Assembly: GCA_017461605.1 (NCBI GenBank)
Contig: JAFTXN010000002.1
Span: 434,001-498,000, forward strand
DNA length: 64,000 nt
Reading direction: 5' to 3'
Origin: Bacteroidaceae bacterium
GTDB lineage: Bacteria > Bacteroidota > Bacteroidia > Bacteroidales > Bacteroidaceae
The notes under the pieces are model-generated. The model ran no database searches. It was not told the DNA's origin and was given only the letters and a program-made list of their open reading frames with translations. Each line of letters opens with the position of its first letter. Positions within the stretch are counted from its first letter, which is position 1. Below are positions 35,441-44,713 of this stretch, piece after piece. The position numbers and the translations under genes were made by a program.

Positions 35441-35448
35441 CAAAGTTA
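35441..35448 (-). promoter_or_regulatory. Promoter of the guaA-like gene (-7 box)
   Basis: Minus-strand TAACTTTG matches TAnnTTTG, 40 bp before the start codon. Confidence 0.55.
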
Positions 35449-35578
35449 CGTTTTTGTGATAAAAATTTTTATACATGATTTTAAAAAAATGCACTGTTCA
35501 AGCAAAAAAAATGCAGATACCGATACACATTTTGTCGGCTTCGGCGGTGAGGCTGCGGTGATGTTGGGATTTTATTCG

Positions 35579-35586
35579 TAATTTTG
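35579..35586 (+). promoter_or_regulatory. Promoter of the 308-residue membrane protein operon (-7 box)
   Basis: TAATTTTG matches TAnnTTTG, 58 bp upstream of the start codon. It may serve the run of four plus-strand genes up to 38357. Confidence 0.45.
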
Positions 35587-35644
35587 CGCAGATTTTGACA
35601 ACGGAAGCGCGTAAAAACGGCTCTTGTTATACATATAATAATAT

Positions 35645-36571
35645 ATGGCAAAAGATTTGGATAAAAAGAGTGGAGGTGCAATGGAGCAACCTCGTAAAAA
35701 GCGTAGAGTGTGGCTTCGGGTGCTGATATGGCTCGTGGTACTTTTGCTGTTGGGTGGAGGCGTGGCCGCGACTTATTACCATGTTGAGAAAAACAAGGAG
35801 AGCGAAGCAGCCTGCTATGACATATTGACCAACAACTATGAGCCGGCCGACTATGAGGACTTCCTCACCCGTTTCCCCGGCAGTGTGCATGCCGAGGAGG
35901 TACGCAAGCGCTTGGGAGCGCTGAGACAGATGCTCAATGCTTGGGCTGCCATCGAGCGTACCGGAACAAAGAGCGACTATGTACGATTCAAGAACGACTT
36001 CCGCAACCCTCGGTTTGACCATCTCTGCGATGCGAAAATCGACTCACTCGACTGGTTGAGTGCACAGCACATCGGGACTGTGGCTGCCTATGAGTCGTAT
36101 CTGCTGCAACACGCTGACGGGCGCTATGCTTTCGAGGCCCAAGTGGCATTGGAGCAGGCGCGTGCCGTGATGGTGCATCCGTCTGAGCAGGCTGCCATTG
36201 GAGATGCCATTGAGGGCTTTCTGCGTGCTTTCAGCAACAATGATGAGATGAGCTACGGCTTCTATCTGGCTCCCACGCTCGACCGTTTTCTGAGCAAAAC
36301 GAATGTGTCGCAAGCCGAAGTGGCGGCGATGATTTCGACCATGTATAACGAACATATCATGTCGTGTCGCTTTTCGCGTGGTGATACGCTGAGTGTTACG
36401 AAACAGATTGTGGATGATGGCAAATACGCTTATCAAGCCACATTCTCCATCGACCAACACATTGAGCGCGACAACGATGGCAAGACCTACGGACAATATG
36501 CTGCCGAGGCCTCTTTCGACCACCACTATCTCATCACCTCGTTCACCATGAAGGAGGTATCGCGTCGCTGA
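35645..36571 (+). CDS. Membrane-anchored protein of unknown function
   Basis: A 308-residue protein with a basic N-terminus (KKRRVW) and one transmembrane helix (residues 23-43, VLIWLVVLLLLGGGVAATYY), so the rest should face the periplasm. The middle (about 55-185) is helical with spaced aromatic and acidic residues (YEDFLTRFPGSVHAEEVRKR), like degenerate TPR helices. The C-terminal 110 residues (AIEGFLRAFSNNDEMSYGFYL to the end) resemble an NTF2-like fold. I do not recognise the family. It precedes three small plus-strand genes, but the gap of 62 bp makes co-transcription only possible. Confidence 0.7.
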   Translation: MAKDLDKKSGGAMEQPRKKRRVWLRVLIWLVVLLLLGGGVAATYYHVEKNKESEAACYDILTNNYEPADYEDFLTRFPGSVHAEEVRKRLGALRQMLNAWAAIERTGTKSDYVRFKNDFRNPRFDHLCDAKIDSLDWLSAQHIGTVAAYESYLLQHADGRYAFEAQVALEQARAVMVHPSEQAAIGDAIEGFLRAFSNNDEMSYGFYLAPTLDRFLSKTNVSQAEVAAMISTMYNEHIMSCRFSRGDTLSVTKQIVDDGKYAYQATFSIDQHIERDNDGKTYGQYAAEASFDHHYLITSFTMKEVSRR

Positions 36572-36633
36572 TGCGATGGGCAGAGCAGTCCGCACTTTCT
36601 GATATATCATACATCAATCATAAACATTTTGTT

Positions 36634-37095
36634 ATGAGCAAACTCGTTATCAATTCCTATGAAGAATTTGCTTCGCATGTAGGCGAAGTGATTGGAACTT
36701 CCGATTGGGTGGAAGTGTCTCAGGAGCGCATCAATCAATTTGCTGATGCCACACTCGACCACCAATGGATTCACGTGGACACAGAGCGTGCCAAGACCGG
36801 CCCCTTCGGGCAGACCATAGCACATGGTTATCTCACACTCTCGCTCTTGCCCTACATGTGGGAACAAATCATCGAGGTGAACAACCTGAAGATGATGGTG
36901 AACTACGGCATGGACAAGATGAAGTTCGGTCAGGCCGTGCTGAGTGGTCAAAGCGTACGTCTCGTTACGAAACTGCAGAACATCGCCAACCTGCGCGGTA
37001 TCTGCAAGGTGGAAATCAATTTTACCATCGAGATACAGGGCGAGCGCAAACCGGCCCTTACCGGTGTGTCTACTTTCCTCTACCACTTCAACTGA
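36634..37095 (+). CDS. MaoC-like (R)-hydratase / dehydratase
   Basis: A 153-residue hot-dog fold protein of the MaoC family. The hydratase motif is present as ADATLDHQWIHVD..RAKTGPFGQTIAHGYLTLSLLP (quoted in two parts), with the catalytic Asp and His of the D-x4-H motif near residues 37-42 (D-H-Q-W-I-H). It probably hydrates an enoyl-CoA or related thioester; the physiological substrate is unknown. The start at 36634 gives MSKLVINSYEEF, as in relatives; the frame extends 21 codons upstream without support. It starts 62 bp after the membrane protein gene. Confidence 0.85.
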   Translation: MSKLVINSYEEFASHVGEVIGTSDWVEVSQERINQFADATLDHQWIHVDTERAKTGPFGQTIAHGYLTLSLLPYMWEQIIEVNNLKMMVNYGMDKMKFGQAVLSGQSVRLVTKLQNIANLRGICKVEINFTIEIQGERKPALTGVSTFLYHFN

Positions 37096-37165
37096 ATTAC
37101 ACATGGGACAAGCAGGTCGACACCGCGCCGATCTGTTTGTCCCATATATTTAATATATATAAGTA

Positions 37166-37777
37166 ATGCTTTCGGACACTTATCGCACCCTGTCGGCTCC
37201 CGGCGAAGCACAGTATACGGAGAAGCGTAGTCGCTTCCTCGCTTTTGCCCTTCCCGTAGCCGATGAGGCAGAAGCCAAGCAGCGAGTGGCCGAATACCGC
37301 AAGAAGTATTACGATGCGCGGCACGTGTGTTATGCCTATGCACTCGGATATGATGGCAGCACCACCCGAAGCAACGATGATGGCGAGCCCTCGGGTTCGG
37401 CCGGCAAACCCATCCTCGGGCAACTGCGTTCGGCCGACGTAACCTTTGTGTTGGTCATCGTGGTCCGCTATTTCGGGGGAGTGAAACTCGGAACGGGCGG
37501 ATTAGCCGTGGCTTACAAAACAGCAGCAGCCGAGGCACTGGCTGCCGCCGTGATTGAAGAACGCATCGTCAAGGCTGAGGTGCGAGTGGAAGTGCCCTAT
37601 GCCGATGCCGACACGGCGATGCGATATGTGCGTGATGCCGGAGCCGATATTACAGCCCGTGACTATACTGCCACCGACACATTGCTGACCATCAGTGTGC
37701 GCCTCACCGATGAAGCTGCCCTGCGCGAGAGGTTGGCCAAAATCCTTTCCCTGAAATTTTATGATGATGTCGACTGA
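37166..37777 (+). CDS. yigZ: YigZ/IMPACT family protein
   Basis: A 203-residue cytosolic protein of the IMPACT/YigZ family. The family signature is complete: RSRFLAFALPV early, then ARHVCYAYALG, SNDDGEPSGSAGKPIL and VRYFGGVKLGTGGLAVAY. A small C-terminal ferredoxin-like domain (about 135-203) follows. The bacterial role is not settled; relatives bind nucleic acid or ribosomes in eukaryotes. Its stop overlaps the acetyltransferase gene by 17 bp, so the two are translated from one message. Confidence 0.93.
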   Translation: MLSDTYRTLSAPGEAQYTEKRSRFLAFALPVADEAEAKQRVAEYRKKYYDARHVCYAYALGYDGSTTRSNDDGEPSGSAGKPILGQLRSADVTFVLVIVVRYFGGVKLGTGGLAVAYKTAAAEALAAAVIEERIVKAEVRVEVPYADADTAMRYVRDAGADITARDYTATDTLLTISVRLTDEAALRERLAKILSLKFYDDVD

Positions 37778-38357
37778 TATTCCCGTTGTTTCCATGTCTT
37801 CAACGTTCCACTTTATTCCTCTTCATTCTGTCTCCGAACATATAGAGAAGGCTTGCTCGCTCTACGAACTTGCCTTTCCCGAATGTGAGCGACGCCCCAC
37901 TGAGGCTTGGTTGAGGCTGATGGATGACGAACCGGCCTTTCATGCGATGCTCATCGGCACGGAGAGCATCTTTGCAGGTATTCTCACTTATTGGGAAATG
38001 CCGGGGTTTGTGTACGTGGAGCATTTTGCAGTAGTGCCCGAAGCACGGGGCGGAGGTATCGGCCAACACATGATGCAGCAATTTCGCCAAGCATTTCCGC
38101 GCGTGGTGTTGGAGGCTGAGCCACCCACGGATGAACTGACGCATCGACGCATTGCATTTTATCGTCGTTGTGGCTTTGAAATGTCAGAACGACTTTACCT
38201 TCAACCTCCATATCGTTGGGGAGAGCAGCCGGTGCCTTTGGTGCTGATGAGCACGGATGCCGTGTGGCTTGAAAAGCATCATGAAGAAGTGAGCCGTGTT
38301 CTGGCAGAGCGTGTTTATGGGGTGAAGAGGTTGGATGCCTGTTGCAAATCAGAATGA
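37761..38357 (+). CDS. GNAT family N-acetyltransferase
   Basis: A 198-residue cytosolic acetyltransferase. The acetyl-CoA loop reads VPEARGGGIGQHMM (R/Q-x-x-G-x-G/A), preceded by the beta-4 strand VYVEHFAVVPE, and RRIAFYRRCGFEM gives the usual C-terminal Tyr motif. The acceptor is unknown. The gene begins with three Met codons (37761, 37764, 37767) inside the end of yigZ; which one is used cannot be told. The coupled start suggests shared expression with yigZ. Nothing is recognised in 38358-38520 downstream. Confidence 0.85.
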   Translation: MMMSTDIPVVSMSSTFHFIPLHSVSEHIEKACSLYELAFPECERRPTEAWLRLMDDEPAFHAMLIGTESIFAGILTYWEMPGFVYVEHFAVVPEARGGGIGQHMMQQFRQAFPRVVLEAEPPTDELTHRRIAFYRRCGFEMSERLYLQPPYRWGEQPVPLVLMSTDAVWLEKHHEEVSRVLAERVYGVKRLDACCKSE

Positions 38358-38520
38358 GTCATTCTCGGATTCTTCAGATAAGGATCTCCAAACTCCTGAA
38401 ACAATGTCGTAATATCGGGCTGCAACATTTTGTTGATTATTCATTCATGCTGCTTCAATACTCTCTGCATCGGCAAATGTAAATTGCAATGAGTTGAATG
38501 GAGACTATTTTTGATGTGAT

Positions 38521-40818
38521 TTAATTTAAGAGGATTTTGAAACTTTGTTCACCACACATAACGATATATATGCCCGGAGTCATTGGAATATGCATAGGGG
38601 ACGTATGGCAGATATTATTATATAGAAGTGAACCTGTTGGAGAGTATATTTTTATGGTTTTATCTTCCGCATTCATAATGCAGATATTTCTGTTCTCGAT
38701 TGATACTTGAACATTTTTTGCAAAAGTTTCATCCCAACCGGTCGCGTCGTCCTCAATGATGTTTTTATAAGAAAAACGCTTGATCGTTGCTTTTTTATAG
38801 ATAAAGCTCCAATCTTCTTTCAAAGAATCAAGCCATTTTTTGTATGTGTCGTAAGTTCCATAAGGCACAATGATGTTCTCAATATATAGAAAGCCTTCGA
38901 AGCCGGGTGCTGATATGTTAAGTCCGTTTTTATATTGGTCTTGATTAAAAAATGGACCGTAAAAGTAGGTATCTGCAAAAAGTTGATTCGTGTAATTAGG
39001 ATTTGTCGGAGGGTTGGGGGTATAGGTGCTAATGGGAGGAGACGGACACAGAAAACGTGCCTCTTTTATCCATAAATCGCGTAATCCCTTAAAATTTATA
39101 GTGGTTGTTTCTTGGGGAACTTCAAGATATTTTAAGGTCATATGTCTTGTTACCGGGTGAACACACCTGTCTGTGATACTATGGGTGCCAGGTACGGGAG
39201 CATAAGGATTATCATACCTTACGTTGTACCATACGATACCTGTGGTGCTCATTCCATGCTCATAATAACTACAGCCAAATGGTCCACTCGGAGCTACTTC
39301 AAGATCCTTAGGAAGTATCAATGTGTCAATGTTGCATCGTGCGTCTGCAGCTGAGATGTAGGGTGGCCAAACTGTAACCCCCTCTTCGATGGTGTATCCT
39401 TTCTTTGAGGGGGGTATATACAATAAGTATTTCCCGGTTCTATCGAATAGTACACCATCTTTCCATAGGAAGTTTTTATTGTCTCCTTTGAATTGTATTT
39501 CCATGGCGTACGGAAAAAAAGTGCCGATGGTGTTGATTAATCCGATTGGATTAATAACTTTTAAACTATTGTTGGTTGTTTGCCAATCTTCATGGAGCTC
39601 TTCTTGTTGGGGAGTATATATGTATGTTATGGTATCTTCCGGATAGAAAGTTATGGCATTTTCGGAATCTTTTTCTACAAAAGAGAAATTCCTGGGACTT
39701 CGATTGTGTGGATAATTATTCTCGGGTCTACAGTATAAGTCTAAATTAACAAACGTTTGTCTTATAGTATTAGTTACAAGGCCATAGTCATGCATGTGTA
39801 ACTTGAATTTAGGGTTGTTAGAAAGTGTGTCTTCCCATAATAGTGGGCAGATGGTTGAATGTCCGGTACTGTTTTCATCATACTCATATATATCATCATC
39901 ATAAAAATTCCATGTGCCATCTTCGTTAAAGGTGATACATTTCTTGAAATCACCTTGCATAACATATTCTCTTCGCTTAAATGAATGATAATTGTCTATG
40001 TCGGAAACAACTTTTAAACTGGGGAAATCTTCCGGAAGAATCAATTTTTTTATTTTGGTGCCTCTAAAAGCCATGATTGACATATCAATGTCGCTACTGC
40101 AAATCTCTAATGTGTCTATCATGCACCGGAAGAAAGCATATTCTTCAATATGTTTTATGCTACTTGTGATTTTAAGGGTATTTCTAAATCTACAGCCAAC
40201 AAACGAATAACTTCTTATCGTATCTCTGCTTTCGGGTATTTCCAATGTGTCAATCCAAACTTGTGCTAAATTAATGGCGGAAGTAGGGATTGATGGTAAA
40301 ATAAGTTTCTTTATCTCAAATAAATGTTTATATCCTGTAAAATCGTAGTTGTCTGCTTCGATTTCCCCCCAAGAGACATATAAATCTCCTTTGTAATAAA
40401 AATCCGTACGAATTGAACGACCAAAATACAAGGCGCAATCAGAGTCTCGTAAATTAGTGTACTTTATAATTTTATTACCATAACTCCATGGGAAATCAAT
40501 GTTCCAAGGTGTGTCTTTTTGATGATATCCGGTAACGGTAAAACTATCAACATCATAATCGGTGCCATATAGTTCCCTAAACTTGTCTCTTTCTCTATTG
40601 AAAGCATCTTCAATGTTCATCAAGGTGTCGAGATGTATTTTGGCGTGGATACTTGTTTGGGCATCAGTTGTGATTGAACTCAACAAGAACATGAGCAATA
40701 ATACAGAAAAGCGAGCATGGTGGTGGGAGATGTCCTTGCAAAAATTAAAAAACTTGCCAGAGGCACTTCTGCTTTTTTCAAAAGATGAAATCAGATGGTT
40801 GTTCTTGTTGCTTTTCAT
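38521..40818 (-). CDS. BspA-like leucine-rich-repeat secreted protein (AT-rich)
   Basis: A 765-residue secreted protein. The start at 40818 (MKSNKNNHL) leaves an unusually long, basic N-region of about 37 residues before the hydrophobic signal core (ARFSVLLLMFLLSSITTDAQ); a start at 40860 would lengthen it. The body holds irregular LRR_5 repeats of Treponema/BspA type, e.g. KKLILPSIPTSAINLAQ, YSFVGCRFRNTLKI and KHIEEYAFFRC. The C-terminal 75 residues form a type IX-like sorting domain (IKIYSPTGSLLY .. PMTPGIYIVMCGEQSFKILLN). Probably surface-attached, for binding. The gene is clearly AT-richer (about 36-40 percent GC in sampled lines) than the genes on both sides, which suggests horizontal acquisition. 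Confidence 0.8.
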   Translation of the reverse strand: MKSNKNNHLISSFEKSRSASGKFFNFCKDISHHHARFSVLLLMFLLSSITTDAQTSIHAKIHLDTLMNIEDAFNRERDKFRELYGTDYDVDSFTVTGYHQKDTPWNIDFPWSYGNKIIKYTNLRDSDCALYFGRSIRTDFYYKGDLYVSWGEIEADNYDFTGYKHLFEIKKLILPSIPTSAINLAQVWIDTLEIPESRDTIRSYSFVGCRFRNTLKITSSIKHIEEYAFFRCMIDTLEICSSDIDMSIMAFRGTKIKKLILPEDFPSLKVVSDIDNYHSFKRREYVMQGDFKKCITFNEDGTWNFYDDDIYEYDENSTGHSTICPLLWEDTLSNNPKFKLHMHDYGLVTNTIRQTFVNLDLYCRPENNYPHNRSPRNFSFVEKDSENAITFYPEDTITYIYTPQQEELHEDWQTTNNSLKVINPIGLINTIGTFFPYAMEIQFKGDNKNFLWKDGVLFDRTGKYLLYIPPSKKGYTIEEGVTVWPPYISAADARCNIDTLILPKDLEVAPSGPFGCSYYEHGMSTTGIVWYNVRYDNPYAPVPGTHSITDRCVHPVTRHMTLKYLEVPQETTTINFKGLRDLWIKEARFLCPSPPISTYTPNPPTNPNYTNQLFADTYFYGPFFNQDQYKNGLNISAPGFEGFLYIENIIVPYGTYDTYKKWLDSLKEDWSFIYKKATIKRFSYKNIIEDDATGWDETFAKNVQVSIENRNICIMNAEDKTIKIYSPTGSLLYNNICHTSPMHIPMTPGIYIVMCGEQSFKILLN

Positions 40819-40849
40819 GTGTTTTGTTGTTTGAAAGTCAAACTTTTTG

Positions 40850-40857
40850 CAAATATA
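40850..40857 (-). promoter_or_regulatory. LRR gene promoter (-7 box)
   Basis: Minus-strand TATATTTG matches TAnnTTTG, 31 bp upstream of the start chosen at 40818. Confidence 0.5.
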
Positions 40858-40963
40858 CATGTTTGTATAATATAGGTATTTATATGTGGGGAATATTTAT
40901 ACGAAAATGCGAATTGTCCAAGTTTAAGTGTTTCGTGAGTTTCGTTAATGTTGAAAAACGTTC

Positions 40964-40992
40964 TTTGAATGACATATTTTTTTGTATCTTTG
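40964..40992 (+). promoter_or_regulatory. Upstream promoter of the acn-icd-gltA operon
   Basis: TTTG at 40964-40967 and TATCTTTG at 40985-40992 with 17 bp between; 142 bp before the acn ATG. Confidence 0.5.
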
Positions 40993-41019
40993 TCAACGAT
41001 TAAAGCAATTTGATGACTT

Positions 41020-41053
41020 TTTGAAACCCAAAAACGTTTATTTCTTACTTTTG
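41020..41053 (+). promoter_or_regulatory. Downstream promoter of the acn-icd-gltA operon
   Basis: TTTTG at 41020-41024 and TACTTTTG at 41046-41053 with 21 bp between; 81 bp before the acn ATG. Two tandem promoters suggest control by more than one signal. Confidence 0.55.
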
Positions 41054-41134
41054 CTTAGATGGTCGGATTTAACAGAAAGCTATGGGTGAAGTGGGGAATG
41101 GCGTGTGGTAAAATTAAAGAAACAAAGCAAAACA

Positions 41135-43387
41135 ATGATACACGACATTGAAATGCTGCGCAGTTTTTATGCAGCATATGCAAATAGGGTGGCAGAAGCC
41201 CGTAAAGTTCTGGGACGTCCACTCACCTTGGCCGAGAAGATACTCTACGCGCATCTCTATGATGAAACTCCGAAGGCAGCTTATAAGCGTGGCGTGGACT
41301 ATGCCAACTTTCGCCCCGACCGTGTGGCCATGCAGGATGCAACAGCCCAAATGGCGCTTCTGCAATTTATGAATGCCGGTCGCGATCATGTGGCAGTACC
41401 TTCTACGGTGCACTGCGACCACTTGATCTGTGCATGTGATGGGGCTGATAAGGATCTGCCGGTTGCATGCAATACCAACCGCGAGGTCTACGAATTTCTT
41501 TCATCTGCCGCAGCGCGATATGGCATTGGCTTTTGGAGTCCCGGAGCAGGTATTATTCATCAAGTGGTGCTCGAGAACTATGCTTTCCCCGGAGGTCTGA
41601 TGGTGGGAACCGATTCCCACACTCCCAATGCCGGAGGCCTGGGTATGGTGGCCATAGGTGTGGGTGGTGCCGATGCCGTCGATGTGATGGCCGGTATGGA
41701 GTGGGAACTCAAGGTGCCGCGCATCATCGGTGTCCGACTCACAGGTGAATTGTCGGAATGGGCTTCCCCCAAAGACGTGATACTGCGCTTGGCCGGAATA
41801 CTTACCGTGAAGGGAGGCACCAACGCCATCATCGAATACTTCGGTCCGGGAACAGCTTCGCTCTCGTGTACCGGAAAGGCCACCATCTGCAATATGGGAG
41901 CCGAGGTGGGCGCAACAACATCGCTTTTCCCATACGACGAACGTATGGCAGCCTATCTGAGAGCTACGGGTCGTGCGGAAGTGGCAGATATGGCATCGGG
42001 CGTAGCAGCAGACTTGTGTGCCGATCCTGAGGTGGCACAACAGCCGGAAGTTTACTATGACCGCATCATTGATATTAACCTGTCGGAACTTGAGCCATAC
42101 GTCAATGGACCTTTCACACCCGATGCCGCGTGTCCCATCAGTGAGATGCAGCAACGGGTAGAGCGTGAAGGATTTCCGCCTGAAGTAGAAGTATGTCTCA
42201 TCGGTTCGTGCACCAATTCCTCTTATCAAGACTTGGCACGCGCGGCATCGGTAGCTCGCCAGGCCGTGAGTGCCGGACTGAAGCCGAAAGCTGCGCTTAT
42301 TGTCAATCCGGGCTCGGAACAAATCCGTGCCACAGCAGAGCGCGATGGCCTTTTACCCATATTGCGTGAAGCAGGTGCCGTGGTGATGACCAATGCCTGC
42401 GGTCCATGCATCGGACAGTGGCAGCGCAAAACTAATGACCCCACACGACGCAACAGCATCGTCACTTCGTTCAACCGCAACTTTGCCAAGCGTGCAGACG
42501 GCAATCCCAACACACATGCTTTCATCGCATCGCCCGAAATGGCAGTGGCATACGTATTCTCGGGCAAACTATCCTTCAATCCTGCCACCGATAGTCTGAC
42601 AACTCCCGAAGGTGATACTTTCCGCTTCGCCGTCCCACAGGGCGAGGAACTTCCCATCAATGGGTTTGCCACATGCGACATGGGATATATAGCTCCCAAG
42701 GACGGATGTGCCGAACCGGTGATTCGTCCCGACAGCGAGCGTCTGCAAGTGTTGGCACCCTTTGCTCCATGGGATGGTAACGACCTCGAAGGTGTCAACC
42801 TGCTCATCAAGACGCAAGGCAAGTGCACCACCGACCACATATCAATGGCCGGTCCCTGGCTCAAGTATCGCGGACACCTTCAGAACATTTCACGCAATAT
42901 GCTGATGGGAGCCGTCAATGCTTTCAACGGCAAGACCAATGCCGTACAATGTGCTCTCGACGGACAAGAACACCCAGTGTGGGAAGCTGCGCAAGCTTAT
43001 CGCGATGGAGGAAACGGCAGCTTTGTCGTTGCAGAGGACAACTATGGCGAAGGCTCAAGCCGCGAACATGCAGCGATGGAACCGCGATATCTTGGTGTGC
43101 GCTTCATCATTGCCAAAAGCTTTGCTCGCATTCACGAGACCAATCTCAAGAAACAAGGAGTGTTGGCACTGACTTTTGCCAATTCGGCAGACTACGACAA
43201 GGTACGCGAAGGTGACACAGCATCCGTATGCGGACTTTCTCATTTCGCTCCCGGACAACCGCTGACAGTGGTACTGAACCACAAAGACGGCACTTGTGAG
43301 AGCATAGAGGCCTGCCACACATACAACGAAATGCAGATAGCATGGTTCAAGGCCGGCAGTGCATTGGGCAGTTTGCGACAAGCATAA
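41135..43387 (+). CDS. acnA: Aconitate hydratase, mitochondrial type
   Basis: Converts citrate to isocitrate through cis-aconitate with a [4Fe-4S] cluster. The 750-residue protein has the mitochondrial-type architecture, as described for Bacteroides fragilis. Cluster ligands are Cys 359 (GSCTNSS) and Cys 422 and 425 ([10 protein letters not shown]). Substrate-loop motifs [14 protein letters not shown] and the domain-4 [14 protein letters not shown] are intact. The ATG at 41135 was preferred to an upstream GTG at 41105. First gene of a cluster with isocitrate dehydrogenase (62 bp downstream) and citrate synthase, giving the oxidative route from oxaloacetate and acetyl-CoA to 2-oxoglutarate. 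Confidence 0.95.
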   Translation: MIHDIEMLRSFYAAYANRVAEARKVLGRPLTLAEKILYAHLYDETPKAAYKRGVDYANFRPDRVAMQDATAQMALLQFMNAGRDHVAVPSTVHCDHLICACDGADKDLPVACNTNREVYEFLSSAAARYGIGFWSPGAGIIHQVVLENYAFPGGLMVGTDSHTPNAGGLGMVAIGVGGADAVDVMAGMEWELKVPRIIGVRLTGELSEWASPKDVILRLAGILTVKGGTNAIIEYFGPGTASLSCTGKATICNMGAEVGATTSLFPYDERMAAYLRATGRAEVADMASGVAADLCADPEVAQQPEVYYDRIIDINLSELEPYVNGPFTPDAACPISEMQQRVEREGFPPEVEVCLIGSCTNSSYQDLARAASVARQAVSAGLKPKAALIVNPGSEQIRATAERDGLLPILREAGAVVMTNACGPCIGQWQRKTNDPTRRNSIVTSFNRNFAKRADGNPNTHAFIASPEMAVAYVFSGKLSFNPATDSLTTPEGDTFRFAVPQGEELPINGFATCDMGYIAPKDGCAEPVIRPDSERLQVLAPFAPWDGNDLEGVNLLIKTQGKCTTDHISMAGPWLKYRGHLQNISRNMLMGAVNAFNGKTNAVQCALDGQEHPVWEAAQAYRDGGNGSFVVAEDNYGEGSSREHAAMEPRYLGVRFIIAKSFARIHETNLKKQGVLALTFANSADYDKVREGDTASVCGLSHFAPGQPLTVVLNHKDGTCESIEACHTYNEMQIAWFKAGSALGSLRQA

Positions 43388-43449
43388 ATTGCCGCCAATG
43401 ATAGAAACAAGAAACAACATCATAACCTAACATCAAACAGCATAAGATA

Positions 43450-44649
43450 ATGTCAAAGATAGAAGTGAAACCCGACGGAACATTGGTGGTGCCCTCCAAT
43501 CCCACCATACCATTTGTTACAGGCGATGGGGTGGGAGCCGAAATAACCCCGGCCATGCAGCAGGTGCTGGATGCAGCAGTGCAGAAAGCGTATGGGGGAC
43601 AGCGTAAACTCGACTGGATGGAGGTGCAAGCCGGTGGAACAGCCTACGAAGCCCTCGGAACTTATCTCCCCGAAGAAACGATGCTGGCCTTCCGTGATTA
43701 TCACATAGGTATCAAGGGACCGCTCACCACCCCTGTAGGCGGAGGTATCCGCTCGCTCAATGTAGCACTGCGTCAGGGTCTCGATCTCTATGTGTGTCTG
43801 CGCCCCGTGCGTTGGTTCTCTGGAGTGGTTTCGCCGGTGAAACATCCCGAATTGGTGGATATGGTGATATTTCGCGAAAACACCGAGGATATTTATGCCG
43901 GTATCGAGTGGGAAACGGGCACTCCCGAGGCTGAAAAGTTCTATCGCTTCCTGCATGATGAGATGGGCGTAAAGAAAGTGCGTTTTCCCGAAACCAGTTC
44001 GTTTGGTGTAAAACCCGTTTCGCGCGAAGGTTCGGAGCGCCTCGTGAGAGCTGCATGCAGATATGCCTTGGCCAATGGACTGCCCTCTGTAACGCTCGTG
44101 CACAAAGGAAATATCATGAAGTACACCGAAGGAGGCTTTAAGCGATGGGGGTACGAGGTGGCCCAACGGGAGTTCGGCGAGGCCTTGAATTCGGGAAAAC
44201 TTGTAATAAAGGATTGCATCGCTGATGCTTTTTTACAAAATGCATTGCTGAAACCTGAAGACTACAGCGTGGTTGCCACCCTCAACCTCAATGGCGACTA
44301 CATCAGCGATATGTTGGCCGCGCAAGTAGGCGGCATCGGCATTGCGCCGGGAGCAAACATTAATTATGCCACCGGAAATGCCATCTTCGAAGCCACGCAT
44401 GGCACAGCGCCCGACATTGCCGGCCACAACGTAGTGAACCCCTGCTCGCTCATTCTCTCGGGTGTGATGATGCTGGTTCACATGGGCTGGACTGAGGCTG
44501 CGAGCTGTGTGGAGCACGCTCTGGAACGCTCCTTCGCGGCCGGATATGCCACTGCCGATTTGGCACCATTTATGCCCGAAGGTAACGCCCTCGGCACTCG
44601 CGAATTTGCAGAACATGTGGTATCAGAGATTATGAATAGTAACGAGTGA
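43450..44649 (+). CDS. icd: Isocitrate dehydrogenase, predicted NAD-dependent by its cofactor residues
   Basis: Oxidative decarboxylation of isocitrate to 2-oxoglutarate. The 399-residue homodimeric-type enzyme has [19 protein letters not shown] (substrate Ser and Arg) and [14 protein letters not shown]. Where E. coli NADP-dependent enzyme reads HGTAPKYAG, this one reads HGTAPDIAG (residues 317-325), so the 2'-phosphate-binding Lys344 and Tyr345 are replaced by Asp and Ile. The later Tyr391 and Arg395 positions appear as Ala and Pro by my hand alignment. Asp/Ile is the pair found in NAD-dependent relatives, so NAD+ use is predicted even though the family is usually annotated as NADP-dependent. 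It lies between acnA and gltA. Confidence 0.93.
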   Translation: MSKIEVKPDGTLVVPSNPTIPFVTGDGVGAEITPAMQQVLDAAVQKAYGGQRKLDWMEVQAGGTAYEALGTYLPEETMLAFRDYHIGIKGPLTTPVGGGIRSLNVALRQGLDLYVCLRPVRWFSGVVSPVKHPELVDMVIFRENTEDIYAGIEWETGTPEAEKFYRFLHDEMGVKKVRFPETSSFGVKPVSREGSERLVRAACRYALANGLPSVTLVHKGNIMKYTEGGFKRWGYEVAQREFGEALNSGKLVIKDCIADAFLQNALLKPEDYSVVATLNLNGDYISDMLAAQVGGIGIAPGANINYATGNAIFEATHGTAPDIAGHNVVNPCSLILSGVMMLVHMGWTEAASCVEHALERSFAAGYATADLAPFMPEGNALGTREFAEHVVSEIMNSNE

Positions 44650-44713
44650 CACATGTCAGATTCTTCCGAATGTTTTAATCTCCGATTTTGAAATTCTCAT
44701 AATCCTCTTTGAT

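Larger units (their letters stand above)
40819..41134. other. Divergent intergenic region upstream of acn and the LRR gene
   Basis: AT-rich, no gene. It contains one minus-strand promoter (40850-40857) and two plus-strand promoters (40964-40992 and 41020-41053). Confidence 0.6.

Noticed and set aside
38335..38442. Tiny minus-strand reading frames (31-37 codons) between the LRR gene and the acetyltransferase gene
   Set aside because: Possible small peptides, but too short, with no terminator or conserved pattern; one overlaps the acetyltransferase gene antisense.
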